A stretch of 64,000 nt of DNA from Tomocerus qinae (taxonomy: Eukaryota; Arthropoda; Collembola; Entomobryomorpha; Tomoceridae): the NCBI GenBank assembly GCA_020055645.1, contig CM034547.1, forward strand, positions 49,106,909-49,170,908. The letters are read 5' to 3'. The notes below the pieces were generated by a model. The model worked only from the letters and a program-made list of their open reading frames with translations, was not told where the DNA came from and did no database searches. Both the position numbers and the translations under genes were made by a program. Below are positions 1 to 14,500 of this stretch, one piece after another (position 1 is the first letter of the stretch; every line of letters begins with the position of its first letter).

Positions 1-3000
1 ATATATGACATTTCATATGGCATATTATGAGGGTTTTACCACATAGGTACACGTACTCAGAAGGGAGGTGTGCCAAAATATTAGCGAATAACTTAAAATG
101 TTAGTGCGAAATGTACTTTTGTTAGTATGATTGGAATCAGCTATTAGCAAAAAGAGGCAGCATAAATTCCTCCCTACAGATAAGTGGGGATTAGTATTCA
201 AGTTAGCATGCTTGATAACTGTGCTACATATTAATAACGTAGATAATGCATTCCATAAATTGCACTTTGTATTATTATGCCTTTTAAATGCCTTTATCTT
301 GTCTTTGGCTAAACTTATAGCAGAGCTTGGCTGTACTTAACAATGGCGATATATTTTATTGGCTACGTACTAACCTGTAAACTGCAAATATTGTTACTAC
401 TCTTACTACTACAAGTATTTCCCAGTTTTTGAAGCTATACATAAGTAAATGGAGATTAAATAATTTTTACTACATTAAGTAAGATCGTGATATAAAATAA
501 ACCAGTAGTTGTCAGTCTGGTATTTCAATTTCTATTGACTGCTCGTCTTGTTGGCTTTGACTCTTGATTACATCTAATGTAATCTGGCTCAACAAGAAAC
601 TTGAATAATTTAAAATGATACATAATAGTGCTGATATAGTAAAATGTGCTTAAGTAATCGATAGACTATATGTACCTGCTATGCCGGGATGCTTCATATT
701 CATGAATTCCTTTCAGTGCGGCTATCCTTAATGTTTAATTAATAGACACTTGTCCACTCATTCAGGGTTATAAGTTTATCGGTAGTCATTTGAGCAAAGT
801 GTATTATCTATATTGCGAATCTCTTCTGTGCTTAATCATTAAAATCTGTAGGTATAGTCTATGTTGTAGTGTAGTTATACCCATTTTGCAGAGCTATTTA
901 ACTAGAGCAAGTTTTTTAAATTAAACATTCTAGTTTTTCTTTGTAGTCGATATAGTTTCATATTTTTGTACGATTTTATGCATTAGAGTAGTAGCTGTTC
1001 TTTAGTTATGGCTTCTAAAATTCATTATTCATTTCTCAGCAGGAATATTAAAATCAATTTTTAAGATCCTTTCCAACTACTAGACTTGGTAACAAAAAAG
1101 TCACATATATTTAAAGTAAAATATACGTACGTCGAATTAACTATCTGACTAAGTAAAATGATTTAAGGACATTCTCTAGCTTCTGATATTGTTAGCATGT
1201 CAATCATTTGCCGTTTTGTACTCGTTTGAAAGTATTTATGTAATGTAGTAACTGCCTGAAGATGCGGAGTTGTTATCTTATAACGAGGAATAGACACTTA
1301 AGCCGGAAATTAGAGTTCTAAAAAAGTTTTAAATTTTATCTGCCGGGGGCATGAGTAGTCTTGTAGATCAGATACCTGTTAGACTTGTAAAGAATACATT
1401 GTTTTGTTTATGCATATATTTAATTAGGTGTACGGAATGTATAGAAGCGCAAAAGACCAATGCATAAGAAATAACAGTCGTAGCAATATCTAAATAATAA
1501 GTACTTCATTGTAAACCTTTCTTTTCCTGTATGCAAAAATGCAAACTTTGTGCTTCTATATACCAATCCTATAATTACATATTTACATATATAAAACTGT
1601 AATATTTACATTCACTTTGTTAGGTACCTATACCTAAGTATATATACAGTGTAAACACACCCCTATTCATGTGTTTCTTAACATAATCATGTTTGAGAGT
1701 TGTCCTATAATAATAATTATACTTATAACATCTACAGAGCATGTATACAGAAGTGAAATAATGTTATTTCCCAATAAAATTTTTAACACCACAAGTTACT
1801 ATACAATAAAGACATACCTATTAAACACGACAATTACATTATGACTATGATTAGCCACATTTTTAATTTACGAATATGATATGCCCATTTTCTACCGATT
1901 AACGATAATAATTAATGTCAAAATCTTACATGAACTTTATTCACCATACAGCAATTTACAATACCATATTGAATTCAACTCTGCTTCTACGGAAGGTACT
2001 AAAAGAACATCACAGAATTTTAATCGCTATGATTTTTAGACATTTGAAGATCATCTCTTGTAATCTCTGCACAGGTAAAATAAAACCTAATTTTTATCAA
2101 GCCCCTACCCCCACAATACAGCTGATTTTTATACCCCGTTGGGTTTCCTTTATGACATAGACATGATAAATTAACCCATCATCGCTAAGAAAAAGTATCT
2201 TGCACCAGTCTTTAGATTGTGTTCTACTCTCCCAAAAGCATTACCGGTACTTTCCAGTTTGTATATGCAATAATGTTAATAATTATTAAGATATTTTGCA
2301 ATTTTTCCTGATTAATGATGATAGTATGCAACAAAGAATCTAATCAAGGTATTTTTACACTTAATTCTCATAAATTATTTATATGGTAATGTGACATTAA
2401 AACCTTCTTTGTTCTATAATAGAAGAATTGAAGGCATCATCACGTTTTCTGTTAAGGTATTTGAAAATTAAGATTTGAACGCTCATAAAATACATGGCCA
2501 TTCCACGGATCTTATGGGCAGAGCGAATGAGCAAATCAAAACCAGGTAAAATGCTATGCTAATTTTTGCATCTGATCTATAGACTTTTGGAAGACAAAGA
2601 AAAGGAAATGCAAAACAAGCGTGTATGTTATAAACGTTTTAGATACATTATGGGCAGTACTCTGAAATATTACCTTACCAGAAAAACATAATTTAGTTTA
2701 GACTCATGTTTCACATTAATTATAACTCATTCAGAGCACAGCATAACCAATTTGGAAAAAAATGTAAATTTCTTCTGTACAGGGTAGTTGTATTCACTGT
2801 GTGATAAAATTAAACAATGGTAGATACAGTTATGCCAATGGCTGTATAATTTGCATTTCAAATTAAGTGTAAAATTGAGATTCTTTATTGTTTGGAGCCT
2901 TTATACACTGACGTAAGCTATTATCACGCTGGCATTAAATGTTCATATAATATGAATTATTACGATGTTCGCGAATTTTATTATGTGCAATGTGTAATAG

Positions 3001-6000
3001 ATTTTCTTGTATTACATCTGTTAATTAATTTTTCATCTGTGTTCTGTCCAGACTGTGAACATTAAGAACTATTGGTTTAAAAATTATCTTGTCAGATCTG
3101 AATACAAGTTATTCTTAAGGCTCCAAAAATCGGCTTGGATAAAGTTACCTCCTTATTGTGCCCTTATGGTTGAGTGAGATAATGCAAGATGAAAGGATAT
3201 TGCGCATAAAACATCAAGGCCGTTCGGGCGATAGTAAAAATGGTAACTTGATGCAAAAGTAAGTCTGGAGAAAATACATACCAAAGCTATTGTTGAAAAT
3301 CAAGAGTCGCCATAAATTAATTCACTAATTTATTCATGGACATGACAAGAGTGCTTTATCCAGTAGAATTGCATGTTTATTTTGTACCTACACTTATGGT
3401 ACATAACATAAAATATAATAATATGTTTTCGAAGAAACAAAAACTGTATTACAAATAAAGTTATGGAATATCACGTCCTTTTATTAGACTCGTCATCACA
3501 TCCATTTCCAACTCATGACTAGATGAAACTCGAACGCTAAGAAAACACGAAGCAAACATAACAAGTAACTGGGTGCGTGAAATAAATAACATCTTCAACT
3601 CCACATCTCAGCCGGCGATTTGAGCATGTACTCATCAGGAGACTTTTTAAAACGTTTATTTCTATAAGGAAAATGATGTTTTATTAAGGTAAATCATGCT
3701 AAAAACAGATCATAACTGTTTTTAACGAGTAAAATAAGCTTAAAGATGATTGTATTAAAAATCGTGACTTGATTATCTCAAGTGTAAGAACAACATTGTT
3801 ATACATACGTAAGACCATACGAAGCTGCGAGGAAAATTATTCAAAAGTAATCTTTATTACCAATTTTAGTATGTACCAACAACGAGATATATAACACTTT
3901 AAAGTCACATTGTCATTAATTTTGAACTATCACCGATTACCTTTTTGCGCCTTCACATCCTTAAATAGTCTTTATTAAGCCATCCTATATAGGTGCTATT
4001 TTCCCACAACTAACCTATCTGTGTTTATTATATTAATAACTGTAGAATGTGAAAAAAAATTTTTTTCTTGCAGAACATTTTATTATGTGATTCCCGATAT
4101 ATTGTAAGAAATCAGGTGGACGGACAGGCGGACGGAAGTCTCAAGGTTTCATCAAAGGAACATAAATATTTATGCAAGTAATTATTAAAGTGCATGTGAC
4201 ATCTAAAAGGCATTACTTTGTTCGGAAACTCGTCCGTGTAAGATTTACAAAGTGAATATTTTTCTTGATGCTAAGCAGGGCTAGTTAAATGTTTCTCTGC
4301 ACTTGTATGTACTTTATGCAGTTGGAGTGAAGAAGACAGTGTAGAGATGGTAGTTGTAAACAAAGGTAAAGCATTTAAAGTTTAAAGTAGGAAGGGGTTG
4401 ATAAAAGACATACAGGTGTGTTGGAGGCAGAGTACAGATAGACAAAGGCAGCTATAGATAAAGTTTGCTAGCTGCGTAGAGCCCAGAGGGAATTCACCAC
4501 ATTGTATTAAGTTAGTGGTATATAGCTGCTTATAGTTTACATTTACCTGTCTGTTGTGCACGTAAAGAATCTTATCTGCTAACGCATGGTCTTGGATTCT
4601 GAAGGAAACGAAGCCAGTTGTTAGATTACGTTACGTCAAGTTACATAGAAAATAAAATATAATAATGTAACCACACATGCATACGTACAGATAGACAGAC
4701 TGCAATCATACAATACATAGGTAAGGATAATACGAAACACAACGCTTCAGCTTCCCCTCTCTCTCTTTCCATCCAACATTTCGACTCATACTACTAAACA
4801 GAACACAACAGCACATCAGCCAAACACATCACATTAGTTGCATGTTCTATCAGTCGTTCTTTAGAGTTGCTAAAGGGTTGCATGTAACTACGTCTAGTGC
4901 AACGTGAACGTGAACCGTGAGTTTTCCCAAACCAGTGTGTAGACTTTTCTGCTTCTTTGGAGAAGAGTTGAGTGAATTTCTATCAAATATTACATATCCT
5001 TTGAGATCCAGTTAAAAGCTAGAGCTCCACTATACATCCCTAATCTGTGAATGTTTACTCCATAAATTTTTACATGGGGTTTTGTTTTGGTCTTGATGGA
5101 AAAGGGTGCACAAGCTTAAATTGACTTTGGAAAAGGAAAGACATACCGCGTCTAGCAAATACTAAGTAATTCTATCATTTGTGCAATTTTATTTTCTTAG
5201 CAATTTTTGTTTTTCATTCTAGTAGATTTGAGTCGATATCGCGTCTATAGCATACCCTAAGCCGCTTTAATCTTCTGAAATCTTCTGGATCTACTCTACT
5301 CTTAAGCTCATCTCAACAGGCAATCTACTCTACTTTTTAAATTTCTTCTAGACTAGGTTATTCACTCAGGCACTAGCAATTGTAGTAAATACCTTCGTTT
5401 GTATTTCATTAGAGAACCGTTCAAGGAAATGGACCGGAGAATTTAAGTTTTCTCACGATCCGTCCAATTTTCCAGAAAGTCCGAATTACTTCCACTATTT
5501 TTCCCTATTCTTAGAATTTTCTTGTATGAAACTTTACTCACGTGCGTCAAATGTGTAGTACGATGAATATCGTCCGTATCCGGAATTTATTGCTTCTATC
5601 TAGTGGCCGTTTTTCATGCTCACCTCCATTAGGGTCAGATTGATTTATACAGCAGAACTATACCGTGGTTTATTTTTGCTGAATTATCCAGAGATCTATT
5701 ATTTATCACCACATCACTTACCTTGATCTCCAACTTATAAACGCTCTAGTGTCGTGATTACAATAGCTCTATCCCAGACTAGGATCCTAGTTTCCTTTCA
5801 GGAGTTCTATTCCCCGAATATATGAAAACGGCTGATAACACACAAAAACTTACAATTGTGGACCCCATTGAATACTTTTCTCAATAATTCACACCTGTGT
5901 TTCGTAAAATGATTAATTGAAAACTTTACTGCTAATACTAATACTTTCAGCGTCTCGTATACTAACACCTACAAATTTCACCGTTTTCTATCTAGAAATC

Positions 6001-6087
6001 TTTAAGTAGTAATTTCAAAGTGTAGTTAATTTACTTGCGTGTGTGCTGCAGATGAAAATAGGAGTTGTTCTGTTTTTCTGTTTTCAG
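1..6087. other. upstream flank or 5' intron, no gene recognised
   Basis: No reading frame here has a recognisable protein family. The sequence is AT-rich with scattered short TACCTAC/GTAGGTA words and a small pyrimidine tract near 4755-4770. An initiator-like TCAGTC at 4850-4855 is followed by a GTGAGT donor-like site at 4917. This could mark a short first non-coding exon for the EML transcript that uses exon 1a, but nothing else supports it. The true transcription start may equally lie left of the window. Confidence 0.5.
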
Positions 6088-6152
6088 TGAGTGATTAAAA
6101 CAAACAGTTGACAGTGGAGTGATCGAAATTGACACAAAGGGAGCTGAAACAG
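6088..6152 (+). other. probable non-coding 5' UTR exon upstream of exon 1a
   Basis: A strong acceptor (a T-rich tract with TGTTTTTCTGTTTTCAG, ending at 6087) opens a 65-base segment that closes with ACAG before a GTACAA donor. The segment has no ATG. If spliced to the acceptor at 8414, its frame carries a TGA at 6120-6122, 23 codons before the exon 1a ATG, and no ATG lies between. This is what a 5' UTR exon should look like. It is a sequence-only prediction. The small size and the lack of coding signal leave room for chance. Confidence 0.35.
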
Positions 6153-8414
6153 GTACAAACACTTCAGATGCTTATATTTAAATTCTAATGAGTGTGTTAA
6201 CCTATTCTGTGTATTTAGTTAACCTACTATAATGTGGTGTGGCCCCTGATGTGCTGACATTTCCTTTTCACTTCACCTATTTTATAACCAGAAAAATTAA
6301 GGGCACAAAAGTAGCTAAACAGCATAGACTGGAAATCCTGAGGTATTTATGCATTACCCGTATCTTTCTACAACTCCTAGTGTCGCATACTGATATGTCA
6401 CTTGTCCTTACATGTCTCACGATTTTGTTTGTAATGGATAAAATGAGAACCTGAACTAAACCAGTTTCCCTTTTGAGAAAAGCGAATTAGTTGTTTGCTG
6501 TGTGAATATTGAGTACGCGTTGTGTTGCAATTTGGCCTGGAGTTTTGTGTCTTGTATCCAATTGTATCCACAGACAGACCTTTACTTAGCTTGCATTCAC
6601 TTGTGTTTCAAAATATTGTACTACTACAGGAATCAAGAGACGTTTTGATCTACTAAATTTTGTTATATTATGTAGATATTTAGATACTACTGAAATATCT
6701 TAGTTATAGGCGTAGTATAAAATCAGATAGATGTTTGCCGGTTAGTTTTCGTGTTAAAAATAATAGAACTGTGCCCACTATTTACATATTGCCTTACCAA
6801 GAGGATTCATATTGCAAAGACGGCAAACTGGTTTGCCCTTTTAAGTGAAATTGACCAGAAACTAAAGATGGATTCAGAGTTGAAACTTAAAATAGCCATT
6901 CTGAATTAGAGTATTGACACCGGAGGCTGCATCCTAGTAAATAAATGTAGACTATGTAGGCTACGTCTCAGGTTGTCCAATTCGACACACATCGTCGAAA
7001 ATAGATTGGGATTGGAAATGCATTGAGACTTTGAGACCTTAGGGTAACTACTTTATGACTGTAAATAACCCTTACTACAGTAAGGTTTATTCATGTAGTG
7101 TGACAATTCGTAATGTACTGACTATGCAGACAGAGATAGACAGTACCTTCATGTTCAGATCAGACTGTCAAACGTGTAATGCATGTTAAGAGCATAAATA
7201 CAAGTAAATGCTGATCTGCATCTGTCTGTTACTTGATATATTCATTAATACTGCCATCATAAATTCTTCTAATCAGAATAAGAAATACTGCCAAATTAGA
7301 TCTTGTCTTATCAGTTTCGATTTGAGGTACAATATTATGCTTGTATAGTCAGGTACTTGATACGTATTCATTATGTACAAGTATTACAAATACTAGTGCA
7401 TTCCTTATTATTAAATCTATCTACACTGGCTATTTTTGCAATTGAAAGGCACTTGACTAGAATTAACTTCAACTTTTCACTTCGCAATCAGTTTCGAGTT
7501 GGCATTTGCTTCGTGTGATATCAATTCCTACGCTAGTAAAATATACATTACCCACATTATATTAGACCGTTATAAAAGTGTTGTCTTGCTCAGAAAAAAT
7601 TGGCTGTTCCTCAGTGATTATATTTTTATTCAATAATAAAAATATCATACTCATATCGCATCCAATCCAATTATATACTTATCACCTAAAATTTACTTCG
7701 TGAGAGCTGTCAATTGAATATTACCCTGCTAAAATGCATCCCAAGGTTATTTTTTGCTGTTTTTTAATATCCATTATCACTTAGCATGCATGACCTAATA
7801 CTGGAGTGAAGTACAAAGATATAGATTAATATAGCACTATATAGGATTTAGAGGTTTATGTCCTGCATAGTGAAATGTAGGCAGTAAACAATCCCATCAT
7901 TTTTTATTAGATAATGAATTTACCTTGAATGTAGGTACGCATATATACTTACTACTTTTGTTTATAACTGTTTTCATTATTTTTATTTCCCTAGATGCGT
8001 ATTCGAACATGACCTATTACCTAACATACCACAGATAAATCCAGAGAGGTTATAAAAATGTAGCAAGCTCATTATGCATATAAATGGAGACTAAACATTT
8101 ATATACCTATACATGGTACTACTACTGTTTATATAGACTGGAGTGTTAAAAGCATCCTTCAGGACAGAAAACTTTACCACATTGCATGACTGATTCTGAC
8201 AGCAAATATGCAAATGTAAAAGTATTTTGCGTGCACCGGGTAGCGAATTACAGCTATCTATTAATGTAAAAATCAACAATAGACTCAATAATTATGTCCT
8301 CCCATTACATATATTTACATAGTCGTATATACTACTTGCCCTTGCGTTAATACAGAGTAAACAATTGTCTAGTTGTAATTACTGCAAAACTACAACTAAT
8401 TTATTTTGTTATAG
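6153..8414 (+). other. probable 5' UTR intron
   Basis: AT-rich sequence between the predicted non-coding exon and the acceptor TTTTGTTATAG before exon 1a. Open frames here are short and unlike any known protein. No repeat was recognised. Confidence 0.35.
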
Positions 8415-8450
8415 GATTTTTCCAGTAACAGTATCTTGTTCATTCTAAAC

Positions 8451-8562
8451 ATGAAAGACGCCGTCTTGGCAAATGGAAATGGAAATGCTGTCAATACAAA
8501 TGGAGAATCTTCAGATGTTGCTTCAGCCTCAAGTTCTTTAGGAGAATCGTTTCGGGAAAGTG
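8451..8562 (+). CDS. EML gene alternative first coding exon 1a
   Basis: This exon encodes residues 1-37 of EML isoform a, beginning MKDAVLANGNGN and ending GESFRES. It is Asn/Gly-rich, then Ser-rich (ASASSS), and mildly acidic. It ends one base into a codon at a GTAAGC donor. That G joins AC of the shared exon at 39232 to make Asp, giving SDEMLEN. The start is secure: TAG at 8412-8414 is in frame upstream, A is at -3, and no ATG lies between the acceptor at 8414 and this ATG. The exon itself probably starts at 8415, or at 8426 after a second AG, so it has a short UTR part. The N-terminal tail lies just before the trimerising coiled coil, as in vertebrate EMLs. The tail itself matches no domain I recognise. 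Exon status rests on phase, the splice sites and the start context. Confidence 0.75.
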
Positions 8563-11500
8563 GTAAGCAATAATTTCTTCTCATTTATTTACTGTATCTC
8601 AAGATCTAGTATTTAAGTAGGTATCTTTGTGTATAACAGTGCTTTGGAATTTTGTCACCAAGCTTGTCTTAGGTATGTTAGACTAAATGATCCAAAAGTA
8701 ACTGTAATTCACTGATAACGTAATAAAGGGTGTGACTAACTCAGAGTGAGTGGAGGATATTATAATATTATTTTGAATTCACGTGCAGCATTCATTCGTT
8801 TTCGTTTCTATTCCAATGAACTCCTCCTGCTGAACCGTGTATGTAAATTAAATTACCGTAAAATATGCACGAACGACGGAATTTGGTTGTGCTCTATGGA
8901 ACCATGCAAATCCACAGTAATTCTTGTTTAATGATCTCTTACTACCTTAAATACATTGTTACTAGTGCTATTCACTTTCCGTTTTGAAGGTATTTTAGTG
9001 TTATAAACGTTATATTAACCATGCTACAGACATACCTAAAATCGTTGTAAAAGATACAGTACAGACGGTACCTTGCATCTTGCATGTGCAGTTAAGTAAC
9101 GTTATTTGCAATATTGCGTTTAGTAATCCATTTAGCTATAATAACTCTAATTTTAAATGAATATTTGTGTACTTACATCAAATTTCGCAAAATTATGTTT
9201 GTAGTAAGATCAACATATATGATTTGAGTTAATAGCCTAAACTAAGCTATCATTTACCAAAGGTAAAATGTAATTACAAATGCAAGTGTTAACTTAATTG
9301 ACGAATAATAGCTGCTCTCATATTTTTCTGTGAGATAAATACTTGCAACTTGCATTAACATTAGTTATTATAGTCATAACTATAGAGTATAAGCGATCAA
9401 ATAGAACCGCAGCTGCGCGATTAACCAGAAAAATATTAAAATTGCACTAGAACATGCTAGTGAGCACTCTGCCCATTTAAATGTAAAGATGTGATGCATA
9501 AAGCTTAATTATGAAATGATGTGTAAGATGATATCTACTTTCTATAGCTATCACTATCATTATACTATATAGGATTTTCATTCTAAGTACCTATTCTGAA
9601 ATGTACATGAATATGCAAAGATACTTCAATATTACTTTTATGTTTAGTCTGAAGTACATAGCCTTAGCATTAAAACAGTAATGGGTAGGATTACAGAGGA
9701 ATGGAGAATATGCGTCAGTTCAGAGATTCTTAAACTGAAGAAAAGAATATGTATGAGATATAAGTTGTTTTTAGTCGGAAAAGGGGAGATAATAAAGCAT
9801 ACACGAAAGGAAGAGATATTATTTCAACTTGAGCTTACTGTACAGTGCTTTATTCAGATTTTATAGTCTTGTAATTCGCTTCAGAACATTAAGTTATGTA
9901 TTATGGCATAAGCTTAATATTTAGGTGTATATTTCTTAACCCTTTATACTACCTACGTTCGTTTGCAAAAATAAATTACGTGGAGGGATTGATTAGATAA
10001 GGAAGCAAAAACAATGGCAATTTTTGCGCACTAATCGTAAAATCGTTCTTTACGCTTGGAAAAATGTCCGGTCGTCCCTCAGAGCAGCAGTTGTTGTATT
10101 CTTTCCTTATGGTTTATATCAATAGTATAGTACTTCGTGTTTAAAAATGCATTGTGTGTGTTGTGCACACTGCTAATGTAGTAATATACACATGTCTATT
10201 AGTTTGACTAGACATTCTTCATTCTATCAAAACAAAACGCAAGCTTCAAAGTCAGTTCTTTGTGGAATGGGTTTGCATGGCATGGTTTTACGAACAAGTA
10301 TTTGTTCCATGTTGCAAATAATATTGTTTTAGGAATTTTATAGTGAATGAATGAATGATCAGACACGATATCAGAAAATCAGGTTTATAATTGACTTCCG
10401 TTTCTCGCCAGCATCTCGTCTATAGTTTTTAGTCTATTCTTTGTAGTATTCTATAGACGACAAGAGGTAGAAAGACGTGCTAAAAGTTTCTTGCGTTTCC
10501 TCTTCAAAGTACCTTGGTTCTCTTAGGTTATCATCTTTTCGATTTCAATAGGCTAATCTTTCCTGTTGGGTTGGTGGTCCGTGAAATATGGAATGCAGAA
10601 TTGGAAAATGGAACTCCTTGGGCATGAAGTATGTAGACAGCGACAAGACAGCTTATCTCTTATACCTACTGAATTTCTAGACTAGACACTCACTGGATAT
10701 TAAATCGTATTATCCGTAAGTGATGGCATGGTAGAAGAAATAACTTGACTACTAGTTGATGGCTATAAAAAATTACTCGTGGACGGAATAGAAGGTTGCT
10801 AGAGACCAACACGAGTTTCAATATGTCAGGGAATTGCATCCCTGTACTGTGCTACTCAAATTCAAGGCAAGTCACAGTCCGAACAAATGAAACCAAGCGA
10901 ATAGGCTGTGATGCAATACACAGCTAAATAACTAGAGTCACCACTCGAGAGGAAATGAAAAGGCAAAAGCCGGATTCCATTTTTTACAGGTGTGGCCCAA
11001 GCTAGATAGTGTTCCCCGAAAATTTGCATCAGGTTGGTTGGTACTAGCAATACAAAGGCAGTGCAACTACGTATTTGCTTTCGCTATTATTCCATACATT
11101 GCATTCATATGCTTATTACGTGGAAAAATGGGTAACTGGGTAAGATAGATTTCTACGAAATCTTTAAGGCTTATAATGATATTACTGGTAGATAAGAATG
11201 ATGTATATAAGCAGTTACACAATACTCCTACACTTTTGGTATACTTAGGAATCAAACTACTGATTTATATATAAGTAAAAATGCAGTTTCAAGTTGCATA
11301 GATAGATTTTATCTCGGTGAAAAGAAATGAAGGGACGTGAGAGGGCCTGCAAAGTAGCCTTGCATGATGTCAGACGGCAAGCACGTTATCATCTATGTCT
11401 GTAGTGAACATCCGCTTATTACTCGAGTCTACCTTTAAAATAAATACCAAAGTGTGTTATCCACATAACAGTCAAGCTCATAAGAGTTTATGACATTCAT

Positions 11501-14500
11501 ACAATGGATAAAGGTACAAAAGGTTGTAGTTGCTGCAATGCGCGGTAGCTTAACAGACTGCTACTAGCATTTGGTAGATATAAGATATCTTGTTTATATC
11601 GGTTATCTGGATATAAAGACATAATATTGTGGTAAGTACAGCGAGTACTGAAAGAAGGAGATACACGATGCACTGATGGAAAGTAAGAGTTTTCCATTAC
11701 ACACACTATCCACACACAAAAACACCATACGTACACACACTATTGTTTTGTTTCCTACTAGTCTATTACTATCTCGTGCCAATGTGTTAGTTGTGCCACT
11801 AAAGCATAGCAGTAACAACACACACTGCAACCCTGCTGCTTAAAATGAGTTACATTATTATGCTTATGCCAAATGGAAAATTTACTCTCGTTCTACACAG
11901 ATGCATTTATATATGTGAAAATATACCACTCTATGATTACACTCACTATAAATACAAATGCACACACAGGTAAATATAAACCCACCTGTCCTGTTCTCGT
12001 GCTCTCGTTGCTCTATCTGTTGAGACTGTCTAATTCCTTGTTAAAGCCATTGTAGCTTAGCACTGTCACTGTGCTGCTGTTTTTTCTCGACTTTTTTGGA
12101 ACACCTTATATGTCCATGTACTTAATCCGTTAATAAGTCCCTACTGTTACCTCATCCCTATATCATTCTTTACTTAGTGGACATAAAATTATTCTAGACG
12201 TATGTCTACAACAGAGCTACTGTTATGGAGGGTGAGCCATTTAAAAGAAGCTAAATAACTAATACAGTAGTATAAGTGTATGATAACAATGCACACAAAA
12301 CCAGCCTAGCAATCGTAAGCTGAACGAACTTTCGTCATTTTTACTTACTATAGCAGTTAGCAAAGCACTTAAATTTAGTATACCTAGAAAAGACTCGTCT
12401 CAGTCATAGTACATATATTGCCTTTAGGGCTACATTTCAAATATTTGTATAACTACGTCTTTCAAAGATTTACTAAGATAAAGTACCTATATGTCTGTAT
12501 GTGTATTCCTACAAGGAAGAGTGTTTTGTTGTTTTTGATTAGGATTGCGTAAACTCTTAAATGTGTTTAGTGCCAGTGTCTGCATATACACTTAACTGCC
12601 TATTCTACCTGTATTCATTAGCAACATTAGCAATTTTCCATTCCTATTGTGTTTTCTATTTCCCTATGTGTACACCTTATTTTGTAAAGACGTCATCTTG
12701 TTTACTTTTACCTAACTTACCGATTGTTCCATTTGAATTTAAAAGTACATGCAAATGAAAGAAGGGAGATGAATGCACACACATGCATGATACTTCTACC
12801 TGAACAATACAGATCGTCAAACGTAAATAGAAAAGGGAAGGGTTCTCTCAGTGCGAGGGGAACCCTCTCTCTCCATATTCAATCTTCCCATTACTCCTAT
12901 TGATTATGTATCATACTGAAATAAACTGTTCATAACGCAATAAAATATAATATTGTACTACCATTTTACTGATGTTATGTTATAGGACAACTATCTCTAT
13001 ACTAAACAGTTCGGTGAAAATTATATTTACACGTACACCTGTAAAAATGCGCACGCTATGAGCCATGTATCGCAAATAATCAAATGTACATATGCTTCAT
13101 GCACAATTTTTGTGTAAATTTAATATAACCAATTAACTTGGAAACTATACTGCTGTGCTATAGAAAGATAGAATTGTCTCCCTCTCTCTTCGACAGTGTT
13201 ATTCTAGAAACAGCAGGTGTAATATGGTTACAATAAAGAACATTATTTTTCAGTGCTTATGCCATTACAGATTGTACATCTAGATTTTTATAGGTATGCT
13301 GATAGCTTCCTGTACCTACGTATTATTATTCACGTATAATCGATAATTGCTTTTGTGTATGCATGATGCATGTATGTATCTGGTTTGGTGGGTATATTCC
13401 GTGATCTGTACATAATAATATAGATTCATAAGTGTTTAATAGATTTGCAGTTGCAGGGCTATATGAAAAACTGTTGAAAAGGTTGAGAGCATTCAAGAAG
13501 CATGTTTCTTCAATCAAATAGAAAAGAATAAGAGAATGGGAGATGGACTGACAGTGTTGAACACATTGAACACACATTATTAGATGGAGGATGTATGTAC
13601 CTGCGTAAAAGCACTGCACTAATGTAGTATATCATGATAGATGCAATAAATAACCAAGTAGAGTATTGTAAAGATCCAAACTGATGTACAAAGGAGTCTG
13701 TAGTGTTGAGTATGAGCTAGAAAAGGGTCGAATTTATTGTTCTTGCCAGTTTGAGATGAGTTAGATGAGATATAGTTTGCTAAAGTACATCTTGCATGTA
13801 AGTGCACTGTGTCTACACAGTAATATCTTTTATCCCCAGAGTATATATTATATATGCGTTTGTCTGCAGTGCAATAGACTAATAGGTTGTGGCACATAAT
13901 AGATACTTATACATCGTGTTCGTACCTTCACATAGGTACCTTTGCTTAAACTGTTTTGCTGCTTCTTCTTTTTAGTTAAATGCACGAAGAGTCAGCCATC
14001 CATTTCATCTAGAGTCAATCTCTTAGCTACAATCCTACTTAATAGACAGACGAACGAAATTCTTTTGTTGCAACTTAGCTAGTGCACCGACCAACCTCAT
14101 CTCCATGAAATTATACCGAGAAGAAAAACTCATCCGTGATAAAGCATACTGCACAGTTTAGTTAGTGATGCCTTACACCTACCTCCCTATATACTAACTG
14201 CCACAACTTTTAGCCATCAATGAATGACTCTAGGCTATACTCTACTCTTTTCCTCTTAGGGTGATATTTCGATGAGTCTCTCCAAATTGTATTAAGATCT
14301 AACAGATTGTAAATCCGTAAATAATTCTCCTACAACATGCAGCGTAACCAAACCGCATTGCATGGAAATTCTACTGCAATTGCAACTTCCATTTGATAAT
14401 TTTTTTTTCCAAATCAGGACGCATTTCTTATACCTGCATACAAAATTTCCAACATGTCTATATACAAAGTCTAACGGTACAAAATGCGTTGTATTTGTAT

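Noticed and set aside
1-8450. Doublecortin domain upstream, as in the fly DCX-EMAP type gene
   Set aside because: No frame in the upstream 8 kb resembles a doublecortin domain. The coiled-coil exon shows the EML1 to EML4 type instead.
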